DNA from: Paradesertivirga mongoliensis
GTDB taxonomy: Bacteria; Bacteroidota; Bacteroidia; Sphingobacteriales; Sphingobacteriaceae
Length of the DNA: 64,000 bases
Direction: 5' to 3'
NCBI RefSeq assembly: GCF_024436395.1
Contig: NZ_JAFMZO010000001.1
Coordinates: 380,181-444,180, forward strand
Part shown: in pieces, positions 43,273-51,726 of the stretch
How the letters are laid out: every line of letters starts with the position of its first letter
Position numbering within the stretch: the stretch's first letter is position 1
Notes under the pieces: model-generated
The model's input: only the letters and a program-made list of their open reading frames with translations
Databases searched by the model: none
What the model was told of the DNA's origin: nothing
Translations under genes and position numbers: made by a program

Positions 43273-43905
43273 TCAGACTGCGATTAGGTCAGTTTGTTCG
43301 GAAGTTTGACTGAATAAGTCTAATTGAGGGTCGGTAACCCTGAAAGTTCTGCGGTGATAGGGAGAGAAGCCATGTGTTAAAACTGCATTGCGATGCTTTA
43401 TGGTGGGATATCCTTTATTGCTTGCCCATTCGTATTCGGGATGCTCCTCTGCGATGTTTTTCATGTAATCATCTCGATAGGTTTTGGCCAGGATGGAGGC
43501 TGCCGCAATGGAATAATATTTCCCGTCGCCTTTTATAATACATTCGTGCGGAATTTCCTTGTATCTCTTGAAACGATTACCATCAATCAATATAAACCCA
43601 AACTGCTCAGTTAACTGATCCAGCGCCTTGTGCATGGCAAGAAACGAAGCATTAAGAATATTTATCCGGTCAATTTCGTCATGATCCACCTGTGCAACCG
43701 CATAAGCAACAGCTTTTTTCCGGATCACTTTACGCAGCGCGTACCGGTCTTCTTCACAGAGTTGCTTGGAATCTGTAAGTAATTTATGTTTGAAGTTGGT
43801 TGGCAGAATAACGGCAGCTGCAAACACAGGACCAGCCAGACAACCTCTTCCTGCTTCATCACAACCGGCCTCAACAAATTCTTTCTGATAAAATGGAAAA
43901 AGCAT
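43273..43905 (-). CDS. rnhB: Ribonuclease HII
   Basis: This 210-aa enzyme has the RNase HII acidic motif GCDEAGRGCLAGPV near residue 14, and LLTDSKQL, LIDGNRFK and AAASILAKTYRD in the usual order. It removes ribonucleotides from DNA and RNA-DNA hybrids. It starts between gcvT and the phosphatase gene, all on the minus strand, with gaps of about 40-65 bp. Confidence 0.96.
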   Translation of the reverse strand: MLFPFYQKEFVEAGCDEAGRGCLAGPVFAAAVILPTNFKHKLLTDSKQLCEEDRYALRKVIRKKAVAYAVAQVDHDEIDRINILNASFLAMHKALDQLTEQFGFILIDGNRFKRYKEIPHECIIKGDGKYYSIAAASILAKTYRDDYMKNIAEEHPEYEWASNKGYPTIKHRNAVLTHGFSPYHRRTFRVTDPQLDLFSQTSEQTDLIAV

Positions 43906-43969
43906 CTTTGTTTTAATTCATCTCAAAAATAACGGTTTAGCTTTAAAGCTAAAAGGCTATTTCCCAACA

Positions 43970-45217
43970 CTAAAGGATCTTGATTGTTAACAACGTAATG
44001 TCGTCAGAGCTCATCCTCGCCTTACGGGAAGACTGTATATCGGAGAGAATGCTCTTATTTATGATTTCTACCGGAGAATGTCTGTGGAGCTGCAAGTAAT
44101 GCACCAGTTCTTCCTCTGATATAAAAACATCTTCATCCGGACTTTCGATCAAACCATCTGTATAGTTGAAGATCAGAGAATTTTCGGGCAGGATAAGTTG
44201 GCCGGTGTTCACAAACGGCAGGGTGTCGAAGCTTCCTAAAAGCGTTGTTCCCTCCTGCAGGAAGCGAAAACCTTCGCTGGAAATCAGAATAGGGGAATTG
44301 TGCCCGGCATTTACAAACTGCATTTCGCGTGTAAGTTCATTGTAACGCCCTAGAAAAAGTGTAATAAAACGTTCACCGTTTGTATTGTAGGTTACAATTT
44401 CATTCAACTTGGTAACAACCTTTTCCATGCTGCTTTCCACCGAGGCCCAGGCCCGTAAACTTGCCTGTAAATTAGCCATCAGAAGGGCCGCAGAGATCCC
44501 CTTTCCCGACACATCTGCGATACACCAGATAAACTCGTGTTCGTTTAAACGGATAAAGTCGAAGTAATCGCCGCCAATATTTTCATGAGGAAGATAGGTA
44601 GCAGCAATTTCAAACCTGTCACTTTTAGGCAGTTGCAACGGCACCAGCATGCTTTGCACTTCGCTTGCAAGCTCCATATCTCTTTGATATCTTTCGCGAT
44701 GAACCCTTTCCTTAAATAACTTTTTATTTTCTAAGGCAACTATGATGATATTGATTAAGGTCTGGATAAAGTTAAGCTCATGGCTTACCAGCTCGGGCTT
44801 AGTATGAAAATCCCCAATCAGCACGAAAGCCAGAGTATTTCTTTTATGCCTGACTGGAACAAAAAAATCATACTCCGAGAGCATGGCATCAGGGTGGTTA
44901 GACAAAGAAATGATGGTCTTGGTAACTTCAAGCTCTTTACATATCTGCTGAAGGATTTTAGCATTCTCGTATGTACCGCCAAAACGTGAAACGCAGGAGA
45001 ACTGATGTTCGTCCTTAATCACAAGGCGCATTTTCCCAACGTTGAGGTTTACTTTGAGAACCACTTCAAGCATTTCAAAAAGCACGGATGCCGCGCTGTT
45101 TTTATTAATAGCCAGTGTAACCTCGAGCAGAGCGTTTAACTCAGCCTGCCGCTTTAACAGCAACTGAATCAGGTCGTTTTCCTCAGGATCGTTAGAACTG
45201 CGTTTAAATGCTTCCAA
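43970..45217 (-). CDS. GAF domain protein with PP2C/SpoIIE serine phosphatase domain
   Basis: This 415-aa protein has an N-terminal GAF-like sensory domain (about 20-165), a short linker helix (ERVHRERYQRDMELASEVQ) and a PP2C/RsbU-type phosphatase domain (about 195-412). Metal-binding motifs are NIGGDYFDFI, IADVSGKGISAALLMANLQ and FVNAGHNSPIL. Such RsbU-like phosphatases act in partner-switching cascades on anti-sigma factor antagonists. No STAS or anti-sigma gene is next to it, so the partner is not identified. Confidence 0.9.
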   Translation of the reverse strand: MEAFKRSSNDPEENDLIQLLLKRQAELNALLEVTLAINKNSAASVLFEMLEVVLKVNLNVGKMRLVIKDEHQFSCVSRFGGTYENAKILQQICKELEVTKTIISLSNHPDAMLSEYDFFVPVRHKRNTLAFVLIGDFHTKPELVSHELNFIQTLINIIIVALENKKLFKERVHRERYQRDMELASEVQSMLVPLQLPKSDRFEIAATYLPHENIGGDYFDFIRLNEHEFIWCIADVSGKGISAALLMANLQASLRAWASVESSMEKVVTKLNEIVTYNTNGERFITLFLGRYNELTREMQFVNAGHNSPILISSEGFRFLQEGTTLLGSFDTLPFVNTGQLILPENSLIFNYTDGLIESPDEDVFISEEELVHYLQLHRHSPVEIINKSILSDIQSSRKARMSSDDITLLTIKIL

Positions 45218-45278
45218 ACTTCTTCAACAATAACGTTAAAAGTAATAATTTAACCGTTTCTAAGGGATTTTTTTGAAA

Positions 45279-46412
45279 TTATTTTACTAGCCGGCCTTTC
45301 CACATATACTTCCCTGTGTTCCCTGCGATGCCAATATAAATAATATAAATCGCATGGATGCATGTAAGAAGCGGCAAATACAAGAGCAATTCGCGCCTTT
45401 TTACAAAACCAGTCACTGGAATCAAAAAATAAAGCTCTGCCAAACCCTTCGATATAAGCAGCACCAAAACGACTGCAAGAGAAGACGGGTAAAAAAATGC
45501 AAGTACCGCGTTTAAAACGACCAATACGTTAAACAACCAGATGCTAACGCCCAAAGCAACGATCTTCTTGTCTTTATACCGTGTGCTTTTTGAAGCCCAT
45601 CTTTTTCGTTGCCTGATAAATTCACTCATATTTGGCTTGGCATGAGTAAACACCAAAGCATCGTAAGATTTGCAAAAGCCGATGTTATGCGGATATTTAG
45701 ACGCCACTTTGTGAAGAAAGAGCTCATCATCGCCCGATGCCAGTTCGTCAATTCCCTGAAAGCCTTTAAGCTCTTCAAAAACATCTTTCCGATATGCCAG
45801 ATTTGCCCCATTGCAGGTGGATGGCTTTTTGTTCCCGATGGTTGCCGCTCCCAAACCTATCAGATATAAGAACTCAAGCGTTTGCAAGCGCTCAAAAAAG
45901 CTCTTCTCCTCGAAAAAGACCACGGGAGACGAGATCAGCTTACAATCATGAGTTTCGAAAAATGAGACAATGGTGCTAAGCCAACGACTATTCATCCGGC
46001 AATCAGCGTCGGTGGTGATTAGCAGCTCTCCCTTCGCCAGCTTAATGGCTTCTGTGATCGCCTTTTTCTTGTACGAATTTAATGGCTCATTTTCATTAAG
46101 CCTGAGAAGCTTCACTCCCCGATCGGCATAACCTGCAATAATTTCCGCTGTACGGTCCGTCGAATGGTCATCAACCACGATAAGTTCGCTAAGTTCCTGC
46201 GGGTAATCCTGATTTAAGATATCTTCGATCGTAAGTGCGATCTTATCTTCTTCGTTCCGGGCGGCAATGAGGATGCTAACGAATGTCCGAGCAGAACCCC
46301 TTCTTTTTGAAGGTGCAACAATTCTATCCCAGCCATACCGGAAATATATAATTGCCAATCCGTAGAACACCGTCAGAAATAAGCTGAAATAGCTAATCAG
46401 GTTTAGTACCAA
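45279..46412 (-). CDS. Family 2 glycosyltransferase, membrane-associated
   Basis: This is a 377-aa GT2. One N-terminal membrane helix (about 5-25) is followed by the GT-A domain with SILIAARNEEDKI, VVDDHSTDRT, LLITTDADCRM (DxD-type) and a QRKRWASKS motif near 275. About three C-terminal membrane helices follow. It probably adds a sugar to a lipid-linked acceptor on the cytoplasmic face. Its start overlaps the flippase-like gene by 20 bp, so the two are coupled. Confidence 0.9.
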   Translation of the reverse strand: MVLNLISYFSLFLTVFYGLAIIYFRYGWDRIVAPSKRRGSARTFVSILIAARNEEDKIALTIEDILNQDYPQELSELIVVDDHSTDRTAEIIAGYADRGVKLLRLNENEPLNSYKKKAITEAIKLAKGELLITTDADCRMNSRWLSTIVSFFETHDCKLISSPVVFFEEKSFFERLQTLEFLYLIGLGAATIGNKKPSTCNGANLAYRKDVFEELKGFQGIDELASGDDELFLHKVASKYPHNIGFCKSYDALVFTHAKPNMSEFIRQRKRWASKSTRYKDKKIVALGVSIWLFNVLVVLNAVLAFFYPSSLAVVLVLLISKGLAELYFLIPVTGFVKRRELLLYLPLLTCIHAIYIIYIGIAGNTGKYMWKGRLVK

Positions 46413-47367
46413 AAAATTTGAGTTTAAATACGAAAACGGAGCCTAAAATAGCAGGAATAATAAGATTTACAAACCATATAGATGCTGTCGCAGCCATTAT
46501 AGCGATGTCGTTGTTAGTCAGAAAGCTAAAGAAGTAAGTGGCAGTCATCGTTCTGACACCTACATCCATCAAATCCAGCGAAGGTAATGCCGACTGGATA
46601 AAGAACAGGATAAAGATCATCATGATCATCTGCATAAGGGGTATTTCTGGAATCAACAGACTAATAATGAGACAATACTGAGATGTGAATACCACAAACC
46701 GGCAGAGGCTGTAAAAAAACACAATCAGCAATTCTCTGAGATGATATCTCCCTAAAATTCTGAAAAACCGCCTGAATCGCGACAGAAATTTAATTGAATT
46801 GAGAATAGCAAGCAAAAACCTGATATTGAAATACAGCAGTAAAAAAAAGAAACAGTATAAAACAGTCAGTGTACACAATCCATAATAAAGCCAAAAATTC
46901 ATTTCGACATACCGTCCAATGAACCATAATATGGCACAGGCTCCCAGGATGTTAGTCACAACCATCTGACCAACGGCTCCCACACCCATAATTATTACGC
47001 CGAGAACCCTCTTGCGTGGCGTAAGAAAAAAAACACGTCCCCCGTATTCGCCAATGCGGTTTGGCGTGAACACTGCCAGGGTTAGTCCGCAAAAAACAGA
47101 TTCAATTGCCTTCCACAAGCTCACCCTCTGAATGGGCCGGATCAAATACTGCCATTTAAATGCTTCGAGAACCCAGTTCAGCAACATGAGCAAAAAAACC
47201 AGTACAAGTATCCCGTAAACCTTTTGTCTGGAAAGCTGGCCGATCAACTGCCGGAAGTTATCCAGATTTTGGTTGTTGCTTAACTTCGAATAAATAAAAA
47301 CCGCCGCAAGCACCAAAATGCTTACTTTAATCACGGCATTAATTAACTTCCTGGTCTTATTTGTCAA
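46393..47367 (-). CDS. Flippase-like membrane protein (lysylphosphatidylglycerol synthase TM-type, UPF0104)
   Basis: This 324-aa polytopic protein has about eight membrane helices. It matches the AglD/MprF-type transmembrane family: KWQYLIRPIQRVSLWKAIES near residue 70, NRIGEYGGRVFFL near 102, and a LPSLDLMDVGVRTM-type segment near 265. The family is thought to move or position lipid-linked sugars. Overlap with the GT2 gene suggests a joint role in a glycolipid or envelope polysaccharide. Confidence 0.82.
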   Translation of the reverse strand: MTNKTRKLINAVIKVSILVLAAVFIYSKLSNNQNLDNFRQLIGQLSRQKVYGILVLVFLLMLLNWVLEAFKWQYLIRPIQRVSLWKAIESVFCGLTLAVFTPNRIGEYGGRVFFLTPRKRVLGVIIMGVGAVGQMVVTNILGACAILWFIGRYVEMNFWLYYGLCTLTVLYCFFFLLLYFNIRFLLAILNSIKFLSRFRRFFRILGRYHLRELLIVFFYSLCRFVVFTSQYCLIISLLIPEIPLMQMIMMIFILFFIQSALPSLDLMDVGVRTMTATYFFSFLTNNDIAIMAATASIWFVNLIIPAILGSVFVFKLKFFGTKPD

Positions 47368-47436
47368 GCGGTGGATTTTACTGCAATGTTACAAAAAACC
47401 TCTTCATCTATCAGCCAGCTATTCCGCATATATTAG

Positions 47437-47444
47437 TAATTTTG
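47437..47444 (+). promoter_or_regulatory. -7 element immediately upstream of ruvC
   Basis: TAATTTTG matches TAnnTTTG and ends 6 nt before the ruvC ATG. Transcription would begin about 3 nt before the start codon, implying a nearly leaderless mRNA. No clear TTTG -33 box is found at 19-21 nt. Confidence 0.45.
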
Positions 47445-47450
47445 CCCTGA

Positions 47451-48050
47451 ATGCAGAAAGAAGGTTCAAGCGAACGCATTATATTGGGAATTGATCCGGG
47501 TACATCCATTATGGGATATGGCCTGGTTAAAGAAATAAAAAAGAAGGTGGAGATGATCAACCTGGGTATTGTTAAACTTGATCACCTGGACGACCATCCC
47601 TTAAAACTTCAGCGCATTTTTGAAAAAACCCTGGCGCTTATTGACCAATATCACCCGGACTGCCTGGCAATTGAGGCGCCCTTTTACGGAAAAAATATAC
47701 AGGTAATGTTAAAACTGGGGCGTGCGCAGGGAGTTGCCATGGCGGCGGCGCTTTCGAGAAACATCCCAATTTTTGAGTATGCGCCACGAAAAATAAAGCA
47801 ATCTATCACCGGCAACGGAAATGCAACCAAAGAGCAAGTGGCCGCTATGCTGCAAACGCTGTTACAGTTTACAGAGACTCCCCAATTTTTAGATGCTACA
47901 GACGGCTTGGCCGTGGCGGTTTGCCATTCGTTCCAAAGAACCGGAACCAGTGGTGAAAGTAAAAGCTATTCGGGATGGGACGCCTTTGTAAAGGATAATG
48001 AAAAGCGGCTGGCTACATCCACGCCGCTTAAAAAAAGCGGAAAAATTTAG
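47451..48050 (+). CDS. ruvC: Crossover junction endodeoxyribonuclease RuvC
   Basis: This 199-aa nuclease resolves Holliday junctions. The acidic catalytic residues are visible in ILGIDPGTSIMGYG near residue 11, LAIEAPFYGKN near 72 and LDATDGLAVAVCHSF near 145. It carries about 40 extra C-terminal residues, Ser/Lys-rich, compared with E. coli RuvC. The ATG at 47451 is the only suitable start before the catalytic motif. The stop overlaps the end of the convergent HIT gene. Confidence 0.95.
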   Translation: MQKEGSSERIILGIDPGTSIMGYGLVKEIKKKVEMINLGIVKLDHLDDHPLKLQRIFEKTLALIDQYHPDCLAIEAPFYGKNIQVMLKLGRAQGVAMAAALSRNIPIFEYAPRKIKQSITGNGNATKEQVAAMLQTLLQFTETPQFLDATDGLAVAVCHSFQRTGTSGESKSYSGWDAFVKDNEKRLATSTPLKKSGKI

Positions 48051-48442
48051 TTTATCTGCCGGGCGATTTTCTCTGCAACTTCTTTAAGCTCCTCTGGCGA
48101 CAACTTAAGCTTGGGCCTTGAGAAATTCAAATCATCCATCCCGTTTATCGGGACCAGATGAATGTGTGCATGAGGCACTTCAAGCCCAATAACTGCCACT
48201 CCAATTCGGTTACAGGGGATAGCCTTCTTTAAACCTGCAGCAACCTTCTTTGCGAAGGCCTGCAACCCAAGATAAAGTTCATCTTCCAGATCAAAAAGAT
48301 AATCTACTTCCGCTTTTGGGATTACCAGCACATGCCCTTTAGCCAAGGGATGTACATCCAAAAAAGCTAAGAACTCATCTGTCTCGGCAACTTTGTGAGC
48401 GGGTATTTCACCCGCCACTATTTTGGAAAAAACTGAGGCCAT
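48047..48442 (-). CDS. HIT family nucleotide-binding protein
   Basis: This is a 131-aa histidine triad protein. The start ASVFSKIVAGEIPAHKVAE and LAKGHVLVIPKAEVDY are typical, and the catalytic triad reads HAHIHLVPI near residue 95. HIT proteins hydrolyse nucleotide phosphoramidates or dinucleotides. It shares one base (48442) with the end of greA upstream, so both are in one operon. Confidence 0.93.
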   Translation of the reverse strand: MASVFSKIVAGEIPAHKVAETDEFLAFLDVHPLAKGHVLVIPKAEVDYLFDLEDELYLGLQAFAKKVAAGLKKAIPCNRIGVAVIGLEVPHAHIHLVPINGMDDLNFSRPKLKLSPEELKEVAEKIARQIN

Positions 48443-48915
48443 CAGCGTGAAATTTCAAGTATTTCAAATTCCATTTTACCTGCAGGTACAGCAATTTCGA
48501 CCTTATCGCCGACTGATTTTCCCAACAAACCTTTTGCAATAGGCGACTTTACGGATATCTTACCCGACTTTAAGTCAGCTTCTGTCTCAGAAACCAATTG
48601 GTAGGTCATTGAAGACCCGTTTCTAATGTTCTTTATTTTTACGATAGAAAGAGCCAGCACTTTCGAAGTATCCATTTTCGATTCGTCGATCAGGCGTGCG
48701 TTCGAAAGTATTTCTCCCAATTTGGCGATTTTTGCCTCGTGCAAGCCCTGTGCCTCTTTCGCTGCATCGTATTCTGCATTCTCAGAAAGGTCGCCTTTAT
48801 CTCTCGCTTCGGCAATAGCCTTGGCTATTTGAGCCCTTCCTTCAGTTTTTAAAAAGTGTAATTCTTCTTTAAGTTTTTCAATTCCTTCTTTGGTATAATA
48901 TGTTACCTCTGCCAT
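48442..48915 (-). CDS. greA: Transcription elongation factor GreA
   Basis: This 157-aa protein has the GreA coiled coil at the N-terminus (YYTKEGIEKLKEELHFLKTE, AEARDKGDLSENAEYDAAKEAQG, with the acidic tip) and the C-terminal FKBP-like domain (PIAKGLLGKSVGDKVEI near 128). It rescues backtracked RNA polymerase by stimulating transcript cleavage. It is first in a two-gene operon with the HIT protein. Confidence 0.96.
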   Translation of the reverse strand: MAEVTYYTKEGIEKLKEELHFLKTEGRAQIAKAIAEARDKGDLSENAEYDAAKEAQGLHEAKIAKLGEILSNARLIDESKMDTSKVLALSIVKIKNIRNGSSMTYQLVSETEADLKSGKISVKSPIAKGLLGKSVGDKVEIAVPAGKMEFEILEISR

Positions 48916-49070
48916 GGCTCACTGTAGGTTTAAACTGTATAAAAAGCAAACAAGACCACACCAGTTTTGCTGGTATAGTCTTGCCTGTGTCAATACGAAG
49001 ATATATTTAGAAGATTATAAATGCAAATTTTGTTGACAAAGAGCTGTAATTTAAACCGGAAGTCAGTTGC

Positions 49071-49928
49071 TTACAATTTATCAATATCCTTATTAAGAAT
49101 GAATTCTGTAAGTCCGTTTATCGGGCTGGCAATCACTTTCCCGAGTTTGATTTTATGCTCACTGCAAACCTGGGCGAGTACATCCTGAAAGAAATAAGCG
49201 ATCGAACCCACAAAATGACAGGGATAGGCCTGGTAATGTGCTTGCCTGAGGATGTGCACTTTGGCAAATTCTTCAAATCCATCAAATAAGATAGATTGAA
49301 TCAGCTTATCATCCCGATGCTTGTACATAAATCGGGAGAACGCGGCTAAATAGATATTGGGTGAAGGCTTCTGGTAAATATTTTCGATGATGGTTTCTTT
49401 ATCAATCTGGTAGTTGGCTTCGAAGGCCTTTTTTAGTGATTGAGGCATTAAACCATACATGTATGCAGTTATTATCTTTCTTCCAAAATAAGCTCCTGAC
49501 CCTTCATCGCCCAAAATATAGCCGATACCATGAACTCCATAATGCGCCTGTTCACCGTCAAAAAACGCAATATTTGACCCTGTTCCCAGAACGCAGGTAA
49601 ACCCTTTGCTGTTACCGCAAGTAGCGTATACAGCGCCTAACACACCATCTTCTACGTTAATAAAAGCTTTTGAGAATACTTTGGACAGGCCGTTGGAGAC
49701 TATTTCTCTTTTATCCGGGCTGGAGCATCCGGCGCCAAAAAAATGGACTTCCTTTATCTTAGAATTATACTTCTGAACCTCTTCGTAGCCGGAAAGAACT
49801 TTGCAAATTTCTTTCTCATTACTAAAGAACGGATTAATTCCCTTCGTGCTGAACTCTATCCGCTCGGCATCGTCTTTAATTATTATCCAGTCTGCTTTTG
49901 AAGAACCGCTATCGGCTACCAGGATCAT
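49071..49928 (-). CDS. BadF/BadG-type N-acetylglucosamine kinase-like protein
   Basis: This 285-aa ASKHA-fold kinase has the phosphate-1 loop VADSGSSKADWII near residue 4, CVLGTGSNIAFFDG near 112 and YILGDEGSGAYFGRKI near 137. Proteins of this form phosphorylate N-acetylglucosamine or related amino sugars. With murQ elsewhere in the window it may feed recycled wall sugars back into metabolism, but the substrate is inferred only. It begins 3 bp after the response regulator gene. Confidence 0.87.
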   Translation of the reverse strand: MILVADSGSSKADWIIIKDDAERIEFSTKGINPFFSNEKEICKVLSGYEEVQKYNSKIKEVHFFGAGCSSPDKREIVSNGLSKVFSKAFINVEDGVLGAVYATCGNSKGFTCVLGTGSNIAFFDGEQAHYGVHGIGYILGDEGSGAYFGRKIITAYMYGLMPQSLKKAFEANYQIDKETIIENIYQKPSPNIYLAAFSRFMYKHRDDKLIQSILFDGFEEFAKVHILRQAHYQAYPCHFVGSIAYFFQDVLAQVCSEHKIKLGKVIASPINGLTEFILNKDIDKL

Positions 49929-49931
49929 TTT

Positions 49932-50333
49932 CTATTCAATCTCGTTCAATATCTTTTCAGTAAGTGGTTTACTGATAAATTTTGAGACCAGTTCATTCTC
50001 GGCAATCTGCTTCAAATCATCCGGGTCAAGAGACGAAGATAACATATAAATTTTTAAGTCTGACACCTCAATTCCGATATCAGCGAGGTTTTCAAGAAAT
50101 TGAAATCCGTCCATTTCTGGCATTCGGATATCGAGGAAAATAACGTCAGGCATGGAACCTTCATTTATACATTGCTGTATATATGCCATTGCCTTTACCG
50201 GAGAATCAATAACAGTAATGTCGTCAGCGAAATTATTCGACTGCAACATTTTCCGATTGATAAGATTATCGACATAGCTGTCATCAACAAGCAATACCGA
50301 CTTAAATCTAGGATCTTCCATATTAGGCATCAC
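49932..50333 (-). CDS. Single-domain response regulator (CheY-like)
   Basis: This 133-aa protein is a receiver domain alone: acidic pocket LLVDDSYVD near residue 14, phospho-acceptor Asp68 in VIFLDIRMPEMDGF, a Ser/Thr site in MLSSSLD and the Lys of FISKPLT. It has no output domain. It may relay phosphate in a His-Asp system; an orphan kinase or the DHp-only protein in this window could be partners, but there is no direct evidence. Confidence 0.9.
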   Translation of the reverse strand: MMPNMEDPRFKSVLLVDDSYVDNLINRKMLQSNNFADDITVIDSPVKAMAYIQQCINEGSMPDVIFLDIRMPEMDGFQFLENLADIGIEVSDLKIYMLSSSLDPDDLKQIAENELVSKFISKPLTEKILNEIE

Positions 50334-50414
50334 ACACCGTTTTACAAGTTCTTTGTACGCATACTTAATAAAAAGGTTATATAAAACTAATAATAAAAAT
50401 CGTATTACAAAGAC

Positions 50415-51719
50415 CTAAAAACTCAAATTTCCGGATATTTCTTTCAATGACACCTCAGCGAGCTTCGCCTGATAGCGGGCGTTATTTAACCTAACCGTAG
50501 CATTCAGATAATTGAGCTGAGCGTCTCTTATCTCAACCTGTGTAATTGTACCCAGACGATACCTCGTAAGCGTAATATCAAGGTTCTGTCCGGCAATTTT
50601 CTGGTTGTTTTCCTCCAGTTTCACCAAACTCAGATTGGTTAGATAGATCTGATATGCGCTTGCCAGCTGTGCATTCACGCTTTGATTTACCCTTTTATAA
50701 TCCAGTTCGGCGCTTCGTATCTGGACTTCAGAGTTTTTCTCGTTTCGACGTTGAAGAAACCCGTTAAAAATATTGATAGAGGCGCTAAGTCCATAGTTAA
50801 ATCCTCTGCTTTGAGACCGCGAGGCAAAATCGAGCGGAGATTCAGACTTGTTGAAGTTGTACCCGCTGTTTAAACCTACCACCGGATACCGGTTTGCTTT
50901 TACTTGCTTTAAATCGAGTTCTGCTATTCTTCTGCTGATCAAGGCCGCTCTTAAGGTCGGATTTTGCTGCAATGCATAAGAAAGCAGTTCTCCCAGAACC
51001 AGGCTTTCGTTCAATTCAAAGCTGTTCACTACCCGAAATTCGGTATTCACATCTCTCGCCATTAATTCGTTAAGTGCGATCTGCGTGGTTCTGTGAAGCA
51101 CCTGCTGCTGTAAAAAATTGGTGGTATCGGTATTGAAGTCTACCTGAGCGTTTAAAACTTCCAGCCGGGCAGCCTTTCCAACCTCAAACCGGGTTTGAGC
51201 CGTTTTTACCCTTAAACGGGATATCGTTACTGCAGAATCAAAGGCTTTGAGCTGCTGCTGTTGTTGCACAAGGGTATAATATTGCTCCATAACATCGCCC
51301 AGAGTACCCAGAATATTAAGTTGCAAATTAGCTTCTCCCAACTTTTGCAGCTCTTGCAACTGATCGTAGCGCGCAAACATCCTGAACCCGTCGAACACCG
51401 TCCAGTTCAGGCCAACACCATAATTTGTTCTGGTGCCGGGAACATTACTTCGTTCAATCACTTCTCCGCCCCTGGTCTGGTTGCTGTTCTGACGTGTCTT
51501 GGTTCCCGTAAAGGTACCTGTAACCGCTGGCAACATGCCAGCATTGGCGCGGCTCACATTGCGTTCCGCTATTTCCACATCATTTTTCGAGATTAAGATG
51601 TTATAGTTATTCTCCAGTGTGGTTCTAACGGCCTCTTCAAGGGTCAGGATCTCCTGCGAAAAGCCCTGAAGGGTGTATATTCCGAACAATAAGTACGCTA
51701 TTATATATTTCAATTTCAT
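50415..51719 (-). CDS. TolC family outer membrane efflux protein
   Basis: This 434-aa protein starts at ATG 51719 (MKLKYIIAYLLFGIYTLQGFSQ, a signal peptide). Two OEP repeats with long helices follow (LTLEEAVRTTLENNYNILI near 25, LGELLSYALQQNPTLRAALISRR near 235). It forms the outer membrane channel for the RND pump encoded 7 bp upstream. It is the last gene of the marR-adaptor-pump-channel operon. Confidence 0.93.
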   Translation of the reverse strand: MKLKYIIAYLLFGIYTLQGFSQEILTLEEAVRTTLENNYNILISKNDVEIAERNVSRANAGMLPAVTGTFTGTKTRQNSNQTRGGEVIERSNVPGTRTNYGVGLNWTVFDGFRMFARYDQLQELQKLGEANLQLNILGTLGDVMEQYYTLVQQQQQLKAFDSAVTISRLRVKTAQTRFEVGKAARLEVLNAQVDFNTDTTNFLQQQVLHRTTQIALNELMARDVNTEFRVVNSFELNESLVLGELLSYALQQNPTLRAALISRRIAELDLKQVKANRYPVVGLNSGYNFNKSESPLDFASRSQSRGFNYGLSASINIFNGFLQRRNEKNSEVQIRSAELDYKRVNQSVNAQLASAYQIYLTNLSLVKLEENNQKIAGQNLDITLTRYRLGTITQVEIRDAQLNYLNATVRLNNARYQAKLAEVSLKEISGNLSF

Positions 51720-51726
51720 AGGATCT